A DNA stretch of 40,317 nucleotides from an uncultured Eubacteriales bacterium (GTDB lineage: Bacteria; Bacillota; Clostridia; Oscillospirales; Oscillospiraceae). The stretch lies in the NCBI GenBank assembly GCA_949283375.1, contig CASDSM010000001.1, positions 1 to 40,317 of the forward strand. The letters run 5' to 3'. Position 1 is the stretch's first letter, and each line of letters opens with the position of its first letter. A model generated the notes under the pieces. That model was not told the DNA's origin, did not search any database, and worked only from the letters and a program-made list of their open reading frames with translations. Below, in pieces: positions 15,761 through 23,260 of this stretch. Position numbers and translations under genes: made by a program.

Positions 15761-16750
15761 TCACAGCGTCGGGAACCGGTCCATCACGCCCCAGAAGGCG
15801 AGAATACAGGTGAACACCGTGATGCCGGTGAACACCAGAAACAGCTTCTCCTCACTCCAGCCGCCCATCTCAAAGTGGTGATGCAGCGGGGCCATGCGGA
15901 AGATCCGCTTGCCGTGCGTCGCCTTGAAATAGGCGACCTGGATGATGTCGCTCAGCGCCTCGGCGATATAGATGATGCCGACCGGGATGAGCGCGAGGGG
16001 GATATCCAGCCCGAAGGCCAGCCCGCACACCGCCCCGCCGAGAAAGAGCGAGCCGGTGTCCCCCATAAACACCTTGGCCGGGTGGAAATTGTAGATCAGA
16101 AACGCGCACAGCCCGCCAAAGAGGGCGGCGGAGAAGACGCCGAGCTCCCCGTGTCCCCAGTAGGCGGCGACGGCGAGGAAAAAGAGGGCCACCGGCATGG
16201 TCACGCCGGTCGCGAGGCCGTCCACCCCGTCGGTGAGGTTGACCGAGTTCACCGTGCCCACGATGACGAAGGCGGCGAAGATCATATAGACCGGCCAGGG
16301 GATCTGGAAGGTCAGGTTGAAGAAGGGCAGATAGAGGTCCGCCGAGAGATACCCCCAGGAGCGCAGCAGCACGGTGAAGGCGATGGCCGCCGCGAGCTGG
16401 AGCAGGAACTTCTGCGCCGCGGTCAGCCCCTCGTTCTTGTGGTGGCGGACCTTCATATAGTCGTCAAAGAAGCCGATGGCCCCGAAGACGAGGGCGAACA
16501 GGCAGACAAACAGCGCCCCCAGCCGCCCCGCGCGCAGGTCGGGCAGGCCGGCGGTCAGCACGGCGAGCAGGATGCCCGCAATGAACATCAGCCCGCCCAT
16601 CGTCGGCGTGCCCTGCTTGGACATGTGCCACTTCGGGCCGATCTCCTTGATGGTCTGCCCCGCCTTGAGGGCCACCAGCCAGGGGATGAGCACCTTGCCC
16701 AGGGCCCAGCTCACCAGAAAGGCGATGATAAAACCGATCATCATTCTCAT
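15761..16750 (-). CDS. mraY: Phospho-N-acetylmuramoyl-pentapeptide transferase MraY
   Basis: This 329-residue membrane enzyme transfers phospho-MurNAc-pentapeptide to undecaprenyl phosphate, giving lipid I. It has about ten membrane segments. Family motifs are FFDDYMKV (Mg-binding Asp pair), NSVNLTDGVDGLATG, and the HHHFEMGGWSE histidine loop near residue 290. PTMGGLMF near the N-terminus is also typical. ATG 16750 is chosen because GGAGGT lies 8 bases upstream; three in-frame ATGs cluster here. In many Bacillota murE/murF precede and murD follows mraY; none is present beside it. Confidence 0.96.
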   Translation of the reverse strand: MRMMIGFIIAFLVSWALGKVLIPWLVALKAGQTIKEIGPKWHMSKQGTPTMGGLMFIAGILLAVLTAGLPDLRAGRLGALFVCLFALVFGAIGFFDDYMKVRHHKNEGLTAAQKFLLQLAAAIAFTVLLRSWGYLSADLYLPFFNLTFQIPWPVYMIFAAFVIVGTVNSVNLTDGVDGLATGVTMPVALFFLAVAAYWGHGELGVFSAALFGGLCAFLIYNFHPAKVFMGDTGSLFLGGAVCGLAFGLDIPLALIPVGIIYIAEALSDIIQVAYFKATHGKRIFRMAPLHHHFEMGGWSEEKLFLVFTGITVFTCILAFWGVMDRFPTL

Positions 16751-16904
16751 CTCTTGCACCTCCACTGCGGCGGTCCGGCCTATGGCCGGCAACAGTAAGG
16801 ATACCACATTTCGCCGCCGCTTTCCATCTCTCTTGTTGACGATTGTGCCCGCCGCGCCCCGGTTTTTCCTGAGCAGGGGGCACGAAAGGCGCTCTCCCGG
16901 CCGC

Positions 16905-19376
16905 TCAGCCGGCCAGCACGTCGCCGTCCGTCGCCGTCCGGTCGCCGAACTGGGCGGTGATGACATAGCCGGGGGTCACCAGCGTCCCGGCAGCGACGCT
17001 CTGGTCGATGCAGACCGTATTGCCGGAGGACGCCGAGCCGGATACGCCGGTCGCGCGCAGGAAGAGGCCGGCGTTGTTGAGCGCGACGAGGACCTGCTCC
17101 GGCGTCATCCCCGCGAGGTTGGGCATCTCCACCGGTTCGGTCGGGGGTTCCTCCTCCAGATAGAGGATGACGGTGTTGTTCTGCGGGATGGAGGTCCCGT
17201 GGGCGGGGATCTGGCCGGTCACCGTCTCCCCCGAGCCCACCGTCCGGCAGCTCAGGCCGACGGCGCGCAGGGCGCTGCGCGCCTCCTCCTCGCTCATCCC
17301 CTCCAGGTTGGGCATGGTGACCATCGCGCCGGTCACGTCCTCCTCGCTGTAGGAGGGGTCATAGCCGAGGTAGTCGAGGATGTCGGCGATCAGGTTGCCC
17401 GCGACGGGGGCGGCCATCGCGCCGCCGGAGACCGCCGTGCCGGTGCCCTCAGTCGGGGTGTCGAACATCACCAGGGCGATCACCTCGGGGTCGTCCGCCG
17501 GGGCGAAGCCGACGAAGGAGACGATATTCTCCCCCTCCACCAGGGTCTGGCTGGTGCCCGTCTTGCCGCCGATCCGGTAGCCGGCCATATAGGCGTTCTT
17601 GCCGGTGTAGTCGGTGACCACGCCCTCGAGCATGGTGCGCATGCGCGCGCTGGTCTCCTCGCTGATCACCTGGCGGACCACCTCGCCTTCGGCCTCATAG
17701 GTCACGTTGCCCTCGCTGTCCACGATGGAGCTCACCACATAGGGGGTGCGCAGGTAGCCGCCGTTCACCACGGCGTTGAAGGCGTTGATCAGCTGGATGG
17801 GGGTGACCTGAAAGCGCTGGCCGAAGGAGGCGGTGGCCATGTTCGTCAGGCTGAAGGAATCCTCCGGCCAGACGATGCTCGCCGCCTCGTTCGGCAGGTC
17901 GATGCCGGTGGACTCCATCAGGCCGTAGTGGTAGAAGTAATCGTAGAAGGTCTCCAGCCCGAGGGACTGGGAGATGGAGATCATCGCCGGGTTGCAGGAG
18001 TGGCCGAGGGCCTGGGCGAGGTTCTGCACCCCGTGGCCGTTGCGGTTGGAGCAGCGGATGGTGTACTGCCCGAGCTGGACGCTGCCGCCGCAGTCAAAGC
18101 TGCTTTGCTCGCTGATGACGCCCTCCTCCAGGGCGGCGGCGACCACCAGCGGCTTGAAGGTGGAGCCGGGCTCGTAGGTGTAGTTCACCGCCTTGTTGTT
18201 CCACTGGCTGTAGACCGCCTCGGAGTAGGCGAGGTCATAGGCCTCGTCATGGGTGAGGATGTGCAGCTCCTCCCCGCCGTCCTCCGCCGTGTCCTCCGCG
18301 GCCTCTCCGTCCTCTCCGTCCTCGCCTTCCTCCGCGTTTGCCGCGTCCAGGGCGGCCTGGACGGCGGCCTCGGACTCGTCGATCAGCTCCTCCGTGCGCT
18401 CGTCCACCCACGCGAGCAGGGTCTCGTCGGTGACGGTGCTGTAGCTGTTGAGGTCAAAGGTGGGGGAGGTCGCCATGCCGAGGATGGCGTTCGTGTCGCA
18501 GTCCATGACGATGATGGTCGCCCCGTTGCGGACCTGGTAGCGCGCGCAGTACTCCTCCAGATAGCTCTCACAGTAGGACTGGATGGTGGCGTCGAGGGTG
18601 AGATAGATGTCGTCCCCGTTCTCGGCGTCGTAGTAGTCCTGGAAGAAGTTCATCAGGTCCGCCCCGTTGCGGTCGGTGGCGGTGACCACCCGCCCGGGGG
18701 TGCCGCTGAGCTGCGCTTCAAAGGAGGCCTCCAGGCCGTAGGCGCCGCCGTTGTCGTTCGTGAAGCCGATGATCTGCGCCGCCAGCGAGCCATAGGGGTA
18801 GTAGCGGCGGGTGTTGGGCTGGAGATAGACGCAGCCGGTCAGGCGGTACTCCTCCAGCAGGGCGCGGATCTGGTCCTCCGCCTCCCCGTCCACCTTCTGG
18901 GCCAGGCGCTCATACTGGCTCTCGAGGTTCTGGCAGCGCTCGTGGAGGTTCGCCTCGTCCAGGCCGAGGATGGAGGCGAGGGTGGAGCAGACCACGTCCT
19001 CCACGTCCCAGTCATACGGGGCGGTGTCCTTCCCCTGCCCCCGCGCCTTGACGAGGGCCTCGTCCAGCTCCGCCTGCCGCTCGGCGATCGCCTTGGGGGA
19101 GATGATGACGTCGTAGGCGGTGGAGCTGATGGCAAGCACGTTGCCATTGCTGTCATAGATCGTCCCGCGCAGGGCGGAGACGGAGAGGTCGGAGGTCTGC
19201 TGCCGGATGGCCCGCTCCTCCAGGTCCTCGTGCCCGACGATCTGCAGGCGGTAGAGCTGGGCGATGAGCGCCAGAAAGAGCAGGCCGCCGAAGACCGCCA
19301 TCAGAATGAGCGTCCGGTTGAATATGGTGCGGTTGGCGGCCTTGCTCGCCTCGCGGAGTTTGCGTTCCCTGTTCAT
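16905..19376 (-). CDS. Class B penicillin-binding protein with two PASTA domains (SpoVD/FtsI type)
   Basis: This 823-residue protein has one N-terminal membrane helix (about 22-44), a pedestal domain (RGTIYDSNGNVLA at 70-82), a transpeptidase domain and two C-terminal PASTA domains (about 683-741 and 748-810). Active-site motifs are S405-T-F-K408, S460-C-N462 and K605-T-G607. It cross-links septal or cortex peptidoglycan with the SEDS protein FtsW. An acidic low-complexity insert (about 347-370, rich in Glu, Asp, Gly and Ala) lies between the first strands and the SxxK helix, which is unusual. ATG 19376 follows AAAGGCAGG. The gene is 144 bases after ftsL, with a terminator-like hairpin in the gap. 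Confidence 0.93.
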   Translation of the reverse strand: MNRERKLREASKAANRTIFNRTLILMAVFGGLLFLALIAQLYRLQIVGHEDLEERAIRQQTSDLSVSALRGTIYDSNGNVLAISSTAYDVIISPKAIAERQAELDEALVKARGQGKDTAPYDWDVEDVVCSTLASILGLDEANLHERCQNLESQYERLAQKVDGEAEDQIRALLEEYRLTGCVYLQPNTRRYYPYGSLAAQIIGFTNDNGGAYGLEASFEAQLSGTPGRVVTATDRNGADLMNFFQDYYDAENGDDIYLTLDATIQSYCESYLEEYCARYQVRNGATIIVMDCDTNAILGMATSPTFDLNSYSTVTDETLLAWVDERTEELIDESEAAVQAALDAANAEEGEDGEDGEAAEDTAEDGGEELHILTHDEAYDLAYSEAVYSQWNNKAVNYTYEPGSTFKPLVVAAALEEGVISEQSSFDCGGSVQLGQYTIRCSNRNGHGVQNLAQALGHSCNPAMISISQSLGLETFYDYFYHYGLMESTGIDLPNEAASIVWPEDSFSLTNMATASFGQRFQVTPIQLINAFNAVVNGGYLRTPYVVSSIVDSEGNVTYEAEGEVVRQVISEETSARMRTMLEGVVTDYTGKNAYMAGYRIGGKTGTSQTLVEGENIVSFVGFAPADDPEVIALVMFDTPTEGTGTAVSGGAMAAPVAGNLIADILDYLGYDPSYSEEDVTGAMVTMPNLEGMSEEEARSALRAVGLSCRTVGSGETVTGQIPAHGTSIPQNNTVILYLEEEPPTEPVEMPNLAGMTPEQVLVALNNAGLFLRATGVSGSASSGNTVCIDQSVAAGTLVTPGYVITAQFGDRTATDGDVLAG

Positions 19377-19415
19377 GAATGCCTGCCTTTCCACTGCCCG
19401 CCGGGGAGACGGGAT

Positions 19416-19454
19416 GAAAAAAGGCGCAAGAAAAATGCACTCTTTCTCGCGCCT
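19416..19454 (-). terminator. Terminator-like hairpin inside the division cluster
   Basis: On the minus strand AGGCGC, a mismatch and AGAAA pair with TTTCT and GCGCCT, followed by TTTTTT (19417-19422). It lies between ftsL (ends 19521) and the PBP start (19376). It has every element of an intrinsic terminator, so it may attenuate transcription into the PBP-mraY-ftsW part of the cluster. Confidence 0.6.
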
Positions 19455-19520
19455 TCGGTTTGTTCTCTTGTCGCCGGGCGCTCCGCCCCGTTGCTGAACC
19501 ATATGAGCGGAGGTCCGGGG

Positions 19521-20084
19521 TTATGATGTCCGCAGCGCCTCCCACAGGGCCCTGAGCTCCGCGGCCAGGCCGGTGGGGGCCTCGCCGTAGACCACTGCGT
19601 TGTCCGGCTCGGACAGGTCGAGGTAGACGATCTGGTTGGACCGCACCGGCGCGAGCTGGAGCCCGCTGTCCTCGGCGCTCTCCACCGCCGCGGCGAGGAC
19701 CGCGTGGTCAAACACCCGCTCGTACTCCGCGAGCAGATCGCTCTCCTCCTGCTCGAGGGCGGTCAGGCTGTCGCGGACGGTCACCGTCTCGGCATAGACC
19801 GCGTTGAGCTGGATCATGCTCATGATGATGAGCACCGCCATGAAGGCCACTGCCAGCAGTCCCACCGCCGGCAGGGGGCTGTAGGCCTCCTTCGGGCGGA
19901 GATTCACCTTGACGCGGCTGTGCACCTGCTGGGCGCTCCCCCGCCGCGGACGGACAAGGGGCAGCTCCTGTAAGTAGGGCTGGCGGCTGCGCGCCGCCGT
20001 ACCCCCGCCCACATGGAAGCGGGAGGTATCATAGGCTGTGTTGCCGTTTGTCATGGATCGTCTGCTCTTTGCAGCAACTGCCAT
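19521..20084 (-). CDS. ftsL: FtsL/DivIC-like cell division protein
   Basis: This 187-residue protein has a cytoplasmic tail of about 70 residues, one membrane helix (about 71-93) and an extracytoplasmic helix with coiled-coil character (ALEQEESDLLAEYERVF, about 109-125). This topology and its place between rsmH and the class B PBP identify it as the FtsL-position protein of the divisome. The sequence itself is poorly conserved, as usual for FtsL. The tail is longer than in B. subtilis FtsL (about 117 residues in total). ATG 20084 has GAGG 8 bases upstream and starts 17 bases after rsmH. Confidence 0.75.
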   Translation of the reverse strand: MAVAAKSRRSMTNGNTAYDTSRFHVGGGTAARSRQPYLQELPLVRPRRGSAQQVHSRVKVNLRPKEAYSPLPAVGLLAVAFMAVLIIMSMIQLNAVYAETVTVRDSLTALEQEESDLLAEYERVFDHAVLAAAVESAEDSGLQLAPVRSNQIVYLDLSEPDNAVVYGEAPTGLAAELRALWEALRTS

Positions 20085-20101
20085 AGGATCTGCCTCGTTT
20101 C

Positions 20102-21058
20102 TTATGTCATCAGGCCGCCGGCGCACCGCTGGCACACGCGCAGCCGGGCGCTGCGGGCGCGCGGATTCGCCTCGACCTCCTCCGGGGTGGGGGAGATCGG
20201 CTTTCGGGTACAGAGGGTCACCTGGGGACGCTTGCCGCACACGCAGACCGGGAACTCCGGCGGGCAGGTGCAGCCCCGCGCGGCGGCGGCCATGGCCGTC
20301 TTCACAATACGGTCCTCCAGGGAGTGGAAGGTGATCACGCACAGCCGCCCGTTCGGATTCAGCCGGGGGATGGCCGCCTCCATCGTGCCGGCGATCGCGC
20401 CGAGCTCGTCATTCACGGCGATGCGCAGGGCCTGAAAGCTCCGCTTGGCCGGGTGCTGACGCTCCCGCAGGGCTTTGGCCGGCATGGCCGCGCGGATGAC
20501 CTCCACCAGCTCCAGCGTGGTGCGGATGCTCTGCCGCTCCCGCCGCCGGACGATGGCCGCGGCGATCTGGGGGGCATAGCGCTCCTCGCCATAGCGGCTG
20601 AGAATGTCGCGCAGGGCGGCGTAGTCCCAGGTGTTCACCACATCCGCCGCCGTGAGGGCCGCGCGCTGGTCCATGCGCATGTCCAGCGGCGCGTCGTGGA
20701 GGTAGGAGAAGCCGCGGCTCGCGTCGTCGAGCTGAGGGGAGGAGACGCCGAGGTCGAGCAGGATGCCGTCCACCCCGCCGATGCCCAGCCCGTCCAGGAT
20801 CGCCGGCAGGTCGCGGAAGTTGCGGTGCACCAGCGTCACCCGCTCCAGCAAATCGCCAAAGCGCGCCGGGGCCGCGTCCAGGGCAGCCTGGTCCTGGTCG
20901 ATGGCGATCAGCCGTCCGCCGCCGGTCAGCCGTGCTGCGATCTCGCGGGCGTGGCCCGCGCGGCCGAGGGTGCCGTCGACATAGACGCCCTCCGGGCGTA
21001 TCCGCAGCCCCTCCAGGCACTCGGCCAGCAGGACCGGACGATGGGTCCATTCCGTCAT
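20102..21058 (-). CDS. rsmH: 16S rRNA (cytosine-1402-N4) methyltransferase RsmH
   Basis: This 318-residue SAM-dependent enzyme methylates N4 of C1402 in the decoding centre of 16S rRNA. The SAM-binding segment is YVDGTLGRAGHAREIAARL, followed by IDQDQAAL. Further family motifs are GILLDLGVSSPQLD, GFSYLHDAPLDMRMD and GRLCVITFHSLEDRIVK. It starts the division cluster, as in most Bacillota, except that mraZ, normally just upstream, is absent. ATG 21058 is the first reasonable start; its ribosome site is weak. A promoter lies at 21128-21156. Confidence 0.96.
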   Translation of the reverse strand: MTEWTHRPVLLAECLEGLRIRPEGVYVDGTLGRAGHAREIAARLTGGGRLIAIDQDQAALDAAPARFGDLLERVTLVHRNFRDLPAILDGLGIGGVDGILLDLGVSSPQLDDASRGFSYLHDAPLDMRMDQRAALTAADVVNTWDYAALRDILSRYGEERYAPQIAAAIVRRRERQSIRTTLELVEVIRAAMPAKALRERQHPAKRSFQALRIAVNDELGAIAGTMEAAIPRLNPNGRLCVITFHSLEDRIVKTAMAAAARGCTCPPEFPVCVCGKRPQVTLCTRKPISPTPEEVEANPRARSARLRVCQRCAGGLMT

Positions 21059-21127
21059 CTGCGCACCGCCCAGCCTTTCCCGGCGCACCGGAGAGGGCGC
21101 GCCGTCCGTAAAATCTCCGTTTGGGAT

Positions 21128-21156
21128 AGTATAATTCTTTTGTATCGAAATTGCAA
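21128..21156 (-). promoter_or_regulatory. Promoter of the division cluster (rsmH)
   Basis: On the minus strand TTGCAA (21151-21156), a 17-base spacer and TATACT (21128-21133), 69 bases upstream of rsmH. The rest of the 424-base gap holds AT-rich sequence, a direct repeat (21359-21417) and the terminator of the preceding operon; I see no gene there. Confidence 0.7.
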
Positions 21157-21358
21157 CCCCTTGTTACCAATTTTTTGTGAAATTTTTCCCCGTTTTCCCG
21201 GTGAAATGCATTATTTCTCAAACTCAAACGAATGTTTCAGGCAAAATCAGTTTCAAAAAGCACTTTCCGGGCCGCAGTTTCCGCCCCCTTTCCGCCCGAA
21301 TTATGTAAAACGCGCCGGACGGACGGGACCGCTCCGCCGCAGCCGAAGGATGCCGGGC

Positions 21359-21417
21359 CCTGCCGCACTCTGTCGAAGATGGTCGAAACCTGCCGCACTC
21401 TGCCGCATCCCGTCGAA
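21359..21417. repeat. Direct repeat with clustered GTCGAA words
   Basis: CCTGCCGCACTCTG occurs at 21359-21372 and 21389-21402 (period 30). Interleaved are TGTCGAA (21371), GGTCGAA (21381) and CGTCGAA (21411). TGTCGAA equals the core Spo0A-box consensus; the others differ at the first base. It lies more than 200 bases upstream of the rsmH promoter. Confidence 0.5.
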
Positions 21418-21427
21418 GGCAGGGCGC

Positions 21428-21465
21428 AAAAGGCCCCGGGCCGCTTTTGCTGCGGTCCGGGGGCC
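21428..21465 (-). terminator. Terminator of the polar amino-acid ABC operon
   Basis: A strong GC-rich stem (21432-21444 with 21452-21465) is followed on the minus strand by TTTTGCG. It begins 18 bases after the ATPase stop. Confidence 0.75.
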
Positions 21466-21482
21466 TGTTTGCCGTTGTTCTG

Positions 21483-22271
21483 TTACCGCCCGGCAAAGCG
21501 GGAGAGGAACTGCCGGGTGCGCTCCTCGCGCGGGCGGTTGATCACCTGCTCGGGGTCGCCCTGCTCGACGATGACGCCGCCGTCCATAAAGATGACCTGG
21601 TCGGCCACGTCGCGGGCGAAGGCCATCTCGTGGGTGACGATGACCATGGTGGTCTTCTGCTCGGCGAGCGCGCGGATGACGCGCAGGACCTCGCCAGTGA
21701 GCTCGGGGTCGAGGGCGGAGGTGGGCTCGTCAAAGCAGAGGATGTCCGGCCGCAGGGCGAGGGCGCGGGCGATCGCCACGCGCTGGCACTGGCCGCCGGA
21801 GAGCTGGTGCGGATAGTTGCCCATCCGGTCGGCGAGGCCGATCTGCTCGAGCAGGGCCTCCCCCTCGGCGCGTATCCCGTCGTGGATGCGGCGGCGGTTC
21901 TGCTTGTAGTCCGGCCGCTCGCGGGCGAGCAGCTCGGGGGCGAGGGTGACGTTCTCCAGCGCGGTGTACTGCGGGAAGAGGTTGAAGGACTGGAAGACCA
22001 GGCCGAAGTGCAGCCGCTTTCTCCGAATCTCCCGCTCGAGCTGGGTGGCGGGGTCGGAGGCGTCAAAGAGCACCTCCCCGCCCACCAAGATGGTCCCGTG
22101 GTCCGGCGTCTCCAGGAAGTTCAGGCAGCGCAGGAGGGTGGTCTTGCCGCTGCCGGAGGAGCCGATGATGGACACGGCCTGCCCCTTCTCCAGCGAGAAG
22201 CTGATGTCGCGCAGCACCTGGGTGTCGCCAAAGTGCTTTTCGATGTTTTTGACCTCTAAAATCGGCGCCAT
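21483..22271 (-). CDS. Polar amino-acid ABC transporter ATP-binding protein (GlnQ/HisP type)
   Basis: This 262-residue ATPase powers uptake through the permease encoded 13 bases upstream. Walker A is GSSGSGKTT, the signature is LSGGQCQRVAIARAL and Walker B is ILCFDEPTSALDPE, followed by the H-loop VIVTHEMAFA. The subgroup-typical FNLFPQYTALENVTLAP is present. These features place it with polar or basic amino-acid importers. The ATG at 22271 follows GAGGAGGG. The exact amino acid cannot be read from an ATPase. Order is binding protein, permease, ATPase. Confidence 0.93.
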   Translation of the reverse strand: MAPILEVKNIEKHFGDTQVLRDISFSLEKGQAVSIIGSSGSGKTTLLRCLNFLETPDHGTILVGGEVLFDASDPATQLEREIRRKRLHFGLVFQSFNLFPQYTALENVTLAPELLARERPDYKQNRRRIHDGIRAEGEALLEQIGLADRMGNYPHQLSGGQCQRVAIARALALRPDILCFDEPTSALDPELTGEVLRVIRALAEQKTTMVIVTHEMAFARDVADQVIFMDGGVIVEQGDPEQVINRPREERTRQFLSRFAGR

Positions 22272-22284
22272 TTGCCAGCCCTCC

Positions 22285-22953
22285 TCAGCGGAAATAGTCC
22301 ATCTTGCGCTCGATCCGGCCAAAGAGGACGGTCAGCGCCCCGTTGAACACCAGATAGTACACGCCGGTGAAGAACAGCGGCCAGATCAGGCCGGAGTAGC
22401 CGCGCGAGCCCTTGATGAAGGCGTAGCCCGCCCAGATGACCTCCTGGAAGGAGATGATGCGGGCGATGGAGGTGTCCTTGACCAGGGTGATGATCTCGTT
22501 GGACATGGGCGGGACGATGCGCTTGATCATCTGCAGCAGGGTGACGCGGAAGAAGATCTGATGCTTCGTCATGCCAAGCACCTCGCCCGCCTCCTGCTGG
22601 CCCACCGGGACGCCCTGGATGCCGCCGCGGTAGATTTCGGAGAAATAGCAGGCGTAGTTGATGATAAAGGCGATGCACGAGGCGAGGAACCGCCCGAACT
22701 CCCCCGGCCACGGGCTGCGGCCCTGCATCACCACGCCGGGGACATAGTAGATGATGATGAGCTGGAGCATCAGCGGCGTGCCGCGGATCACCCAGACCAC
22801 CGCCCGCGTCAGCCAGCGCAGGGGGGCAAAGCGGCTCATCGAGCCGAACGAGACCACCAGCCCCAGCGGCAGCGCCCCGATCAGGGTGACGGCAAAGAGC
22901 TTGAGCGTCTGGAGAAAGCCCTCGTTCAGGGCGCTCAGTACTGTCAGGAACAT
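22285..22953 (-). CDS. Polar amino-acid ABC transporter permease (HisM/GlnP type)
   Basis: This 222-residue membrane protein has about five helices. The N-terminal family motif FLQTLKLFAVTLIGALPLG and the segment WVIRGTPLMLQLIIIYY are typical. The EAA coupling motif is QQEAGEVLGMTKHQIFFRV, which contacts the ATPase. A single permease gene implies a homodimeric channel, as in GlnP-type systems. It starts with ATG 22953, 307 bases downstream of the binding-protein gene; that gap contains dispersed element copy 2. The AGGTGA ribosome site is somewhat distant (about 11 bases). Confidence 0.92.
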   Translation of the reverse strand: MFLTVLSALNEGFLQTLKLFAVTLIGALPLGLVVSFGSMSRFAPLRWLTRAVVWVIRGTPLMLQLIIIYYVPGVVMQGRSPWPGEFGRFLASCIAFIINYACYFSEIYRGGIQGVPVGQQEAGEVLGMTKHQIFFRVTLLQMIKRIVPPMSNEIITLVKDTSIARIISFQEVIWAGYAFIKGSRGYSGLIWPLFFTGVYYLVFNGALTVLFGRIERKMDYFR

Positions 22954-23079
22954 GTCAGCGTTTCACCTGCTCTTTAAGTTCTCTTCCATTCATAACAGTC
23001 CAAAGCAGGGGGTGCAAGCGCATCCCCCCTGCCCTGGAAGGTTTTAACAATTGTACGGACAATATGCAAAGAATCCGTA

Positions 23080-23241
23080 GGTCTCACCGAGTTTGGCCCA
23101 ACGGGCCAAATCAATTGCAATTTCATTTTTCGGACGGGCATGTACCGGCCGAAAAATACTGATAGCCCGACGAGTGTGCGAGCGAAGCGAGTGCGCGTGG
23201 GAGGGCTGCAATCTCACCGCAAATGCTTGCATTTGCGGTGA
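23080..23241. repeat. Dispersed structured intergenic element, copy 2
   Basis: This 162-base copy is in the same orientation as 9473-9679. Its stems are TTTGGCCC with GGGCCAAA, ATTTTTCGG with CCGAAAAAT, and TCACCGCAAATG with CATTTGCGGTGA (23214-23241). The outer halves of the second and third stems differ from copy 1 on both sides, so pairing is kept. It fills most of the gap between the binding-protein and permease genes, ending 19 bases from the binding-protein stop. Confidence 0.8.
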
Positions 23242-23260
23242 AAGCGCGCGTCAGCGCGCG

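Noticed and set aside
16476-19526. A 1016-codon open frame on the plus strand opposite the PBP gene
   Set aside because: Same reason: an antisense shadow of the penicillin-binding protein, with no start context or recognisable domain.
23044-23232. Small open frame (62 codons) in the binding-protein/permease gap
   Set aside because: It consists of dispersed element sequence and has no ribosome site. The similarity to the frame near 9670 is at DNA level.
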